From Caldilineaceae bacterium (GTDB lineage Bacteria; Chloroflexota; Anaerolineae; Caldilineales; Caldilineaceae), in NCBI GenBank assembly GCA_022842065.1, contig JALHQH010000087.1, positions 1-22,981 on the forward strand: DNA of 22,981 nucleotides, in the 5' to 3' direction. This document shows, one piece after another, positions 16,051 to 22,981 of this stretch. Position 1 is the stretch's first letter. Each line of letters begins with the position of its first letter. A program made the translations under genes and the position numbers. The notes beneath the pieces are model-generated. The model did no database searches, had not been told where the DNA came from, and worked only from the letters and a program-made list of their open reading frames with translations.

Positions 16051-16095
16051 TTGACAAACTGGCAACCTGGCGCGATACTGGTGGCATGTTATGCC
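16051..16095 (+). promoter_or_regulatory. Promoter with a palindrome at the start site
   Basis: A perfect TTGACA (16051-16056), a 17-nt spacer and GATACT (16074-16079). The inverted repeat GGCAT-GTT-ATGCC (16083-16095) covers the predicted transcription start. As it precedes a Lrp/AsnC regulator, it is a candidate autoregulatory operator. Confidence 0.6.
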
Positions 16096-16146
16096 TGTAC
16101 CAAACGGGTAAAATATCGTTCCGCCGCCTAGAAAGGACTTTATGGA

Positions 16147-16680
16147 TTGGCTGTAAGCTTAGATCATGCTGACCGCGCGATTATCAGCGCCCTAAAAAGT
16201 GACGCACGTATGCCCTTTAGTCAGATCGCTGCCGACCTCGGTGTTTCTGCCGGGATGGTACGGCAACGGGTGCAGCGGATGACCGAAAGTGGGTTGCTGC
16301 AACTGGTTGCCGTCACCAACCCGCTCAAAATCGGTTTTCACACCATGGCACTGATCGGTGTCAAGGCAGATGGCCATCGTTTACAGGAGATTGCCCGCGA
16401 GATCGCCGCCTTTGAAGAGGTGATCTACTTGACCATCTGCTCGGCGGCCTACAACTTACTGGTCGAGGTTACCTGTTTGGACAACGGGCATCTGTTGACC
16501 TTTCTGACTGAAAAGCTCTACAGTGTTGAAGGCGTACGTGACACCGAGACCTTTATTTATCTGGATATCGTAAAGGAGATCTACACGTGGGATCCACCGG
16601 CCACCCCTGGCCCCAGTGGTGGATCGGTGTCTGCTGGCAATGCCGGCGACCCCGCCCGCGAGGAGGTCTCCAGCGTGTAA
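16147..16680 (+). CDS. Lrp/AsnC family transcriptional regulator
   Basis: 177 aa from TTG 16147, with AAGGA 9 nt upstream. Residues ~5-55 form the winged helix-turn-helix (LDHADRAIISALKSDARMPF, then QIAADLGVSAGMVRQRVQRM). Residues ~60-150 form the ligand-binding RAM/AsnC domain (MALIGVKADGHRLQEIAREI). The ~25-residue Pro/Gly/Ser-rich tail is unusual for the family and likely disordered. The only nearby ATG (16142) is out of frame and opens a four-codon ORF (M-D-W-L-stop) that overlaps the TTG. Lrp-type proteins sense amino acids, and the aminotransferase downstream is the probable target. Confidence 0.88.
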   Translation: MAVSLDHADRAIISALKSDARMPFSQIAADLGVSAGMVRQRVQRMTESGLLQLVAVTNPLKIGFHTMALIGVKADGHRLQEIAREIAAFEEVIYLTICSAAYNLLVEVTCLDNGHLLTFLTEKLYSVEGVRDTETFIYLDIVKEIYTWDPPATPGPSGGSVSAGNAGDPAREEVSSV

Positions 16681-16691
16681 AGGACAACTGT

Positions 16692-16829
16692 ATGGACGAT
16701 GAAGAAAGTACGATCCACTGCGATCATAATGGCTGCCGGCCCTTGCTAGCAGCCTTCCCCATCTGCCTACGTGTCCGCCGGTTGGGGGGTGACAATGACA
16801 GCCTGCGCGCTGTTGCAAAGTATGACTGA
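16692..16829 (+). CDS. Possible 45-aa small protein between regulator and aminotransferase
   Basis: ATG 16692 follows the regulator stop by 11 nt and has AAAGGA 7 nt upstream, better than many ribosome sites in this window. The product begins MDDEESTIHCDHNGC, with an acidic start and two cysteines plus two histidines close together, a possible metal site. It ends in an Arg/Asp-rich segment. It could be a small protein or a leader peptide coupled to the aminotransferase. No family is recognised, and it may simply be chance. Confidence 0.35.
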   Translation: MDDEESTIHCDHNGCRPLLAAFPICLRVRRLGGDNDSLRAVAKYD

Positions 16830-16886
16830 CCGTCGCTTTTGTCTTTTTGTCATCCAATCCTGATCAGCTAATACGGAGCAATGTTT

Positions 16887-18305
16887 ATGAGTACGTTACA
16901 AAAAATTTCGACCAAGACCTCGCCACTGGCCACTACCACTGGGCTGCAACCCCCCTTGGGCCAGCGCACCGTACGCACCTCGCGCCAACTCTTTCGCCGC
17001 GCCAAAGCCGTCATCCCTTATGGGGTCAATTCCAATTTCCGTTACTGGGGTGATGATGCCACCATTTTGATTGCGCGCGGCGAAGGCGCGCACCTCTGGG
17101 ATGTTGACGGCAATCGCTACATTGACTACCGCCTGGGCTTTGGGCCGATCATCCTTGGCCACGCCCATCCCCATGTGAATCAGCGCGTCTATGAGGCGAT
17201 CCAGAATGGGGTCACCTTTGCCAGTACCACCCCCTTGGAGATTGAAGCGGCGGAACGCATTACGCGCCTGACCGGCATGGATCAGGTGCGCCTCTCCAAC
17301 AGTGGCAGCGAAGCGACCCAACACGCCCTGCGCATTGCCCGTGCTTACACCGGCCGCGAAAAATTTATCAAGTTTGAGGGCAACTATCACGGTAACTATG
17401 ATTACATGATGTTTAGTGGCCCGACCACACCGGTCGCCCAACTTGGCTCGCGTCAACATCCCCAACGTGCCGCGGCCACCGAAGGAATGCCCGGTGCCAT
17501 TCGCAATTATATGGTTTCGCTGCCCTACAACGATGTCGAAGCACTGGAAAGGGCCATGCAACAACACGGGGAACAGTTGGCGGCCATTTTTGTCGAGCCG
17601 ATCATGGGTAATGTCGCTGGCATTCTGCCCCAGCCCGGTTGGTTGGAGCGCATGCGCGCCCTGTGTGACCAATATGGCGTTGTCTTAATTTTTGATGAGG
17701 TCAAGACCGGCTTCCGGATTGCTAAGGGGGGCGCACAGGAATATTTTGGCGTACGCGCCGACCTCGCCGCCTATGCCAAAGCGCTGGGCAACGGTTTCCC
17801 CGTCTCTGCGATTGCCGGCAAGCGTGAGATCATGGCCGTGGTGGAGCCGGGACGCGTCGCACAAGGCGGCACCTATTGTGGCAATGCCATGGCCGCGGCC
17901 GCGGTCTGTGGTACCCTGGAACTGATTGAAAATGAGCCGATCCTGGAAACCATTGCCGCCAACGGCACCATGCTGATGAATGGCATGCACACGATTTTGC
18001 ATGACGCCAGCATCCCGCATGTCGTTACCGGCGTACCAGCCATGTTCAGCCTGATGATCGGCACCGAAACCGCGCCGACCGATTACCGCAGTTATGCTAG
18101 CGCCGACTTTGCCCTCTACGCCGACCTTTGCCATCGCCTGATCGCCCGTGGCCTCTTTGTCGACGACGACCCTCGTGAACCCTGGTTCCTCTCCTACAGC
18201 CATGACCAGGCCGTCATCAGCGAAACCCTCTCCATCTTCGGCGACGTTGTCGCCGAAGTCGTCCACCAACAGCCCGCGCGCACGCCACTACCGCTTGCCG
18301 CGTAA
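16887..18305 (+). CDS. Class III PLP-dependent aminotransferase, glutamate-1-semialdehyde aminotransferase-like
   Basis: 472 aa from ATG 16887, which has GGAG 8 nt upstream; ATG 16881 is only 2 nt from it. Landmarks of fold-type I class III enzymes are the substrate/cofactor segment NSGSEATQHALRIAR, the cofactor aspartate in IFDEVKTGFR, and the Schiff-base Lys298 in AYAKALGNGFP. The overall pattern follows HemL (an N-terminal PYGVNSNFRYW.. region and GGTYCGNAMAAAA near the C-terminal domain). The protein is, however, longer than typical HemL (~430 aa) and sits beside an Lrp regulator rather than heme genes. It is therefore more likely a transaminase or aminomutase of an amino acid or amine, with the substrate unknown. 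Confidence 0.9.
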   Translation: MSTLQKISTKTSPLATTTGLQPPLGQRTVRTSRQLFRRAKAVIPYGVNSNFRYWGDDATILIARGEGAHLWDVDGNRYIDYRLGFGPIILGHAHPHVNQRVYEAIQNGVTFASTTPLEIEAAERITRLTGMDQVRLSNSGSEATQHALRIARAYTGREKFIKFEGNYHGNYDYMMFSGPTTPVAQLGSRQHPQRAAATEGMPGAIRNYMVSLPYNDVEALERAMQQHGEQLAAIFVEPIMGNVAGILPQPGWLERMRALCDQYGVVLIFDEVKTGFRIAKGGAQEYFGVRADLAAYAKALGNGFPVSAIAGKREIMAVVEPGRVAQGGTYCGNAMAAAAVCGTLELIENEPILETIAANGTMLMNGMHTILHDASIPHVVTGVPAMFSLMIGTETAPTDYRSYASADFALYADLCHRLIARGLFVDDDPREPWFLSYSHDQAVISETLSIFGDVVAEVVHQQPARTPLPLAA

Positions 18306-18436
18306 GACACGAGACACGAGACACGAGACACGAGACACGAGACACGAGACACGAGACATAGTCGTCTCGGATCTCCTTGTCTCCTTGTCTCCTTGTCTCC
18401 TTGTCTCCTTGTCTCCTTGTCTCCCTGTCTCCCTGT
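18306..18436. repeat. Facing heptamer and octamer minisatellites after the aminotransferase gene
   Basis: Seven exact copies of GACACGA (18306-18354) start at the base after the stop codon. After an 18-nt gap come six copies of CTCCTTGT (18373-18420) and two of CTCCCTGT (18421-18436). The left array carries GAGAC words and the right array GTCTC words. They can pair in part, although the periods differ (7 against 8). The right unit in phase is TGTCTCCT/TGTCTCCC. The remaining 174 nt to the next gene hold no recognised feature apart from weak promoter-like boxes (TTGAAA at 18538). Confidence 0.9.
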
Positions 18437-18610
18437 CTCCCTTTCCCAAACACTAACAAACCACATATACCAGACAGATGGGAATCAAACAGTTCTCTGC
18501 TACACTGGAGCTAATTCGAGTGTAGTCCTGTGTTTACTTGAAAATGCCTATGATTTCCTGGGTAATTTATCTTTTCAATGCACACAGCGGAGTAGTAGAG
18601 GTTACGTCTC

Positions 18611-18856
18611 ATGGTAAAGGTTGATCAAAAAACCACCGATCTGAGCGCGGGTTGGCGCATCCGCGATGCGCTGGCGGCTCATCCCTTGTTGGGTGGTCCC
18701 ACCGCGGATATTCATATTCTTGCCCACTACGATGGTATTGTGCTTAACGGCTGGGCCGTTGATGAGCGCGTGCTCCGCTTAGCGATCCATCTGGCCCGCC
18801 GCGCCGCCGGTAAGCGCACCATTCAACCCTGCCTGCGCACTGACCGTTTCTGCTAG
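18611..18856 (+). CDS. Small BON-domain-like protein
   Basis: 81 aa from ATG 18611, with AGAGG about 9 nt upstream. The pattern WRIRDALAAHPLLGG, ADIHILAHYDGIVLNGWA and LRLAIHLARRAAG follows the alpha-beta-beta-alpha-beta plan of BON domains, where a conserved Gly in 'V-L-x-G' ends the second strand. There is no signal peptide, unlike periplasmic OsmY, so it would be cytoplasmic. BON domains bind membranes or ligands, and some are stress-induced. The neighbouring Hsp20 gene fits a stress theme, but the repeat hairpin between them argues for separate transcripts. The family assignment is by pattern only. Confidence 0.6.
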   Translation: MVKVDQKTTDLSAGWRIRDALAAHPLLGGPTADIHILAHYDGIVLNGWAVDERVLRLAIHLARRAAGKRTIQPCLRTDRFC

Positions 18857-19165
18857 GGAAGGAGGTAGATCGGTACATCAGTAAATCAGTACATAAGTAA
18901 GAATCTACCGAACTACCGATTTACTGATGTACTGATTTACCCTTCCCCTCCCCCGCTAACACAACACAGACGAATCGCTTATCCGATAATAACAACCCGC
19001 TAGCGTGTATCTAACGCAACGCCGCTATCATAGAGAACATAAGAACGCAAGCGAAATCAACCGCTTGCCGGCCAGGAACAAGTAACAGTAACAAGTAAGT
19101 TAACACAAGCAAACAATCGTTGACAATCAACATAACACAATCTTTTCTTGAAAGGGTTTAACAAG
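18857..19165. other. Region between BON-like and Hsp20 genes
   Basis: It starts with the octamer hairpin (18873-18940), then a pyrimidine-rich run and ~200 nt of A/C-rich leader with AACAAGTAA words (19077-19110). No CIRCE element (TTAGCACTC/GAGTGCTAA) is present, so HrcA control of Hsp20 is not supported. TTGACA at 19120-19125 has no matching -10. TATCAT at 19026 is only a weak candidate. No gene is supported. Confidence 0.5.
18873..18940 (+). repeat. Hairpin built of complementary octamers, second sequence family
   Basis: Left units GTACATCA, GTAAATCA and GTACATAA (18873-18896) run in 8-base phase. Right units CGATTTAC, TGATGTAC and TGATTTAC (18917-18940) do the same. Positions 18873-18887 are exactly complementary to 18918-18932. 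In another register, 18881-18892 is complementary to 18929-18940. The element starts 16 nt after the stop of the BON-like gene, so it is a probable 3' end structure. Confidence 0.8.
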
Positions 19166-19642
19166 ATGCGTACCACTACTTTTAACAATGCCATGCGTGA
19201 CTTTGCTACCATCACCGACGCCATGAACCGCACCTTTGGTCAGAATGTCGCCGCGTATGACTTTGCCCGCAACGGCGGTTACCAGAGCAAGAATGGCGAA
19301 ACCCAGAGCGCCAAGTTGCGCCTGCCGGTCGATGTCTGGGCCAAGGACGATGCCTTTGTGATTACCGCCTATGTGCCCGGTGTCAACCCAGAAAATGTTG
19401 ATATCACCGTAGAAGGTGAAGAGCTGACCATTCGGGGCGAATTCCCGACCCCAGCACAGGAAGAGGGCACCGAGTTCCTCAAGCGTGAACTTTACCGCGG
19501 TACCTTTGAGCGCCGTATGACCTTCAATGTACCGGTCAATGTCGAGGCCATTGAGGCGACCTATGAGAATGGTCTGTTGACCCTGCGGGTGCCCAAGGCC
19601 GAAGCCGTACGCCCGAAGCAGATCAAAGTTGTGGTCAAGTAA
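19166..19642 (+). CDS. Hsp20/alpha-crystallin small heat-shock protein
   Basis: 158 aa from ATG 19166, with AAAGGG 9 nt upstream; an in-frame TTG six codons earlier overlaps that site and is less likely. An N-terminal region of ~45 residues precedes the alpha-crystallin domain (LPVDVWAKDDAFVITAYVPG ... VEGEELTIRGEF ... GTFERRMTFNVPVNV ... YENGLLTLRVPKAEA). The A-x-x-x-n-G-L-L-T-L/V-x-V-P-K signature is intact. The C-terminal IxI-type anchor is replaced by KQIKVVVK. It is an ATP-independent holdase that binds unfolding proteins in the cytoplasm. It is followed by a strong terminator, so it is the last or only gene of its unit. Confidence 0.95.
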   Translation: MRTTTFNNAMRDFATITDAMNRTFGQNVAAYDFARNGGYQSKNGETQSAKLRLPVDVWAKDDAFVITAYVPGVNPENVDITVEGEELTIRGEFPTPAQEEGTEFLKRELYRGTFERRMTFNVPVNVEAIEATYENGLLTLRVPKAEAVRPKQIKVVVK

Positions 19643-19661
19643 GGCTAAATCGTTTGCTCTA

Positions 19662-19694
19662 AATACCCTGGAACCCTGGTTCCAGGGTATTTTC
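19662..19694 (+). terminator. Rho-independent terminator of the Hsp20 gene
   Basis: The arms AATACCCTGGAACC (19662-19675) and GGTTCCAGGGTATT (19678-19691) are perfectly complementary and are followed by a T-run. It starts 20 nt after the Hsp20 stop. This is the only textbook intrinsic terminator in the window. Confidence 0.92.
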
Positions 19695-19965
19695 TATTTC
19701 CAGCGCTTACGCATTGCACTATTTATTCTTGCCCTCTCTTGCCTTCATGGTACAATGTTCCCAAGAATTTCCCTGTGACTGCGTTGCGTAGCGTCTTGAT
19801 CCCCTGTATGGGGGCTCTGATCAGACGATCTTGCACTGGCCTAATAGAAACTATGTCGATGATGCGGCGTCGCAGACGCATCAATAGTTAGTGAGAAAGC
19901 GTTAATCATTAGCAATTAATCGTTTTCCATTAATTATTAGCTAGATTCGTCATCAAGGATAGATC
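19695..19965 (+). promoter_or_regulatory. secA promoter and structured leader
   Basis: TTGCCC (19729-19734), a 16-nt spacer and TACAAT (19751-19756) make a plausible promoter with a start near 19763 and a ~200-nt leader. The leader has a stem 19792-19827 (CGTCTTGATC against GATCAGACG with an inner CCCC/GGGG), a short GCGTC-GCA-GACGC hairpin (19868-19880) and an AT-rich inverted pair near 19913-19935. It could couple secA expression to secretion state, as the secM leader does in E. coli, but I find no convincing leader peptide. Confidence 0.45.
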
Positions 19966-22923
<2,958 letters not shown>

Positions 22924-22957
22924 TTGCAGTTAACTATTATCGTGGCAGAACGGGCGT

Positions 22958-22981
22958 CGGTCAGGGCACGCGCCCTGACCG
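22958..22981. terminator. Perfect palindrome downstream of secA
   Basis: CGGTCAGGGC and its exact complement GCCCTGACCG surround ACGC, 35 nt after the secA stop. It may be the secA terminator, but the window ends here, so a T-run cannot be checked. It resembles the GGTCAG...CTGACC repeat at 62-85. Confidence 0.5.

Noticed and set aside
18306..18436. CRISPR array
   Set aside because: The units are 7-8 bp with no spacers, and no cas genes are present, so this is a minisatellite.
18194..18466. Minus-strand frames with repeated GRQGDKETRRQGD-like peptides
   Set aside because: They are translations of the octamer arrays, with no start signal. The repeats are non-coding.
18941..19165. CIRCE heat-shock operator upstream of Hsp20
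   Set aside because: Neither half of the TTAGCACTC/GAGTGCTAA repeat was found.

Overview
The window is a chromosomal stretch of a bacterium of moderately high GC content. It has long dispersed repeats, roomy intergenic regions, lipoproteins and Pro/Thr-rich secreted proteins. My best guess is a Chloroflexota (Anaerolineae/Caldilineae-like) genome. The reasons are the 865-aa double-domain U32 protein, a SecA with extra insertions and a C-terminal SEC-C zinc motif, the 'LPVIANQ ... PTPTPPP' secreted-protein style and abundant 7-8 bp minisatellites. This placement rests on pattern recognition, not on a search. I see no rRNA, tRNA, CRISPR array, transposase, integrase or phage gene.

Layout. (1) 1-2846: a palindromic repeat, a clear promoter and a large U32 family protein (probably RlhA-like, RNA modification), converging on a D-2-hydroxyacid dehydrogenase (minus strand, 2848-3858). 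(2) 4163-5380: a minus-strand MFS exporter of the fosmidomycin-resistance type with its own promoter. (3) 5521-11871: a divergent oligopeptide/dipeptide ABC importer operon. It consists of a strong promoter, a ~340-nt leader, a lipoprotein binding protein, two permeases and two ATPases with cysteine-rich C-termini. A large hairpin made of octamer repeats separates the binding-protein gene from the permeases. (4) 12078-14686: a nuclease-fold protein with a zinc ribbon, then a two-gene unit (unknown 248-aa protein plus a flippase-like membrane protein) that overlaps by GTGA. (5) 14827-15732: a secreted protein of unknown function. (6) 16147-18305: a Lrp/AsnC regulator, a possible 45-aa small protein and a class III aminotransferase, probably one regulated unit for amino-acid metabolism. 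(7) 18611-19642: a BON-like small protein and an Hsp20 chaperone. (8) 19966-22923: SecA behind a structured leader.

The most unusual signal is not a gene. Several gene 3' ends are followed by short arrays of 7-8 bp units. The arrays share a vocabulary (consensus TGTCNYCY on the right side, GACA-type units on the left) and often face a complementary array, so the transcript could fold. A second octamer family (TGATKTAC) shows the same left-right architecture at 18873-18940. In addition, a ~98-bp structured repeat occurs twice (5521-5618 and 11908-12005), flanking the peptide transporter operon. None of the recognised genes form an obvious new defence or biosynthetic system. The repeat-built 3' ends, the unknown-protein/flippase pair and the small ORF upstream of the aminotransferase are the best candidates for something undescribed.
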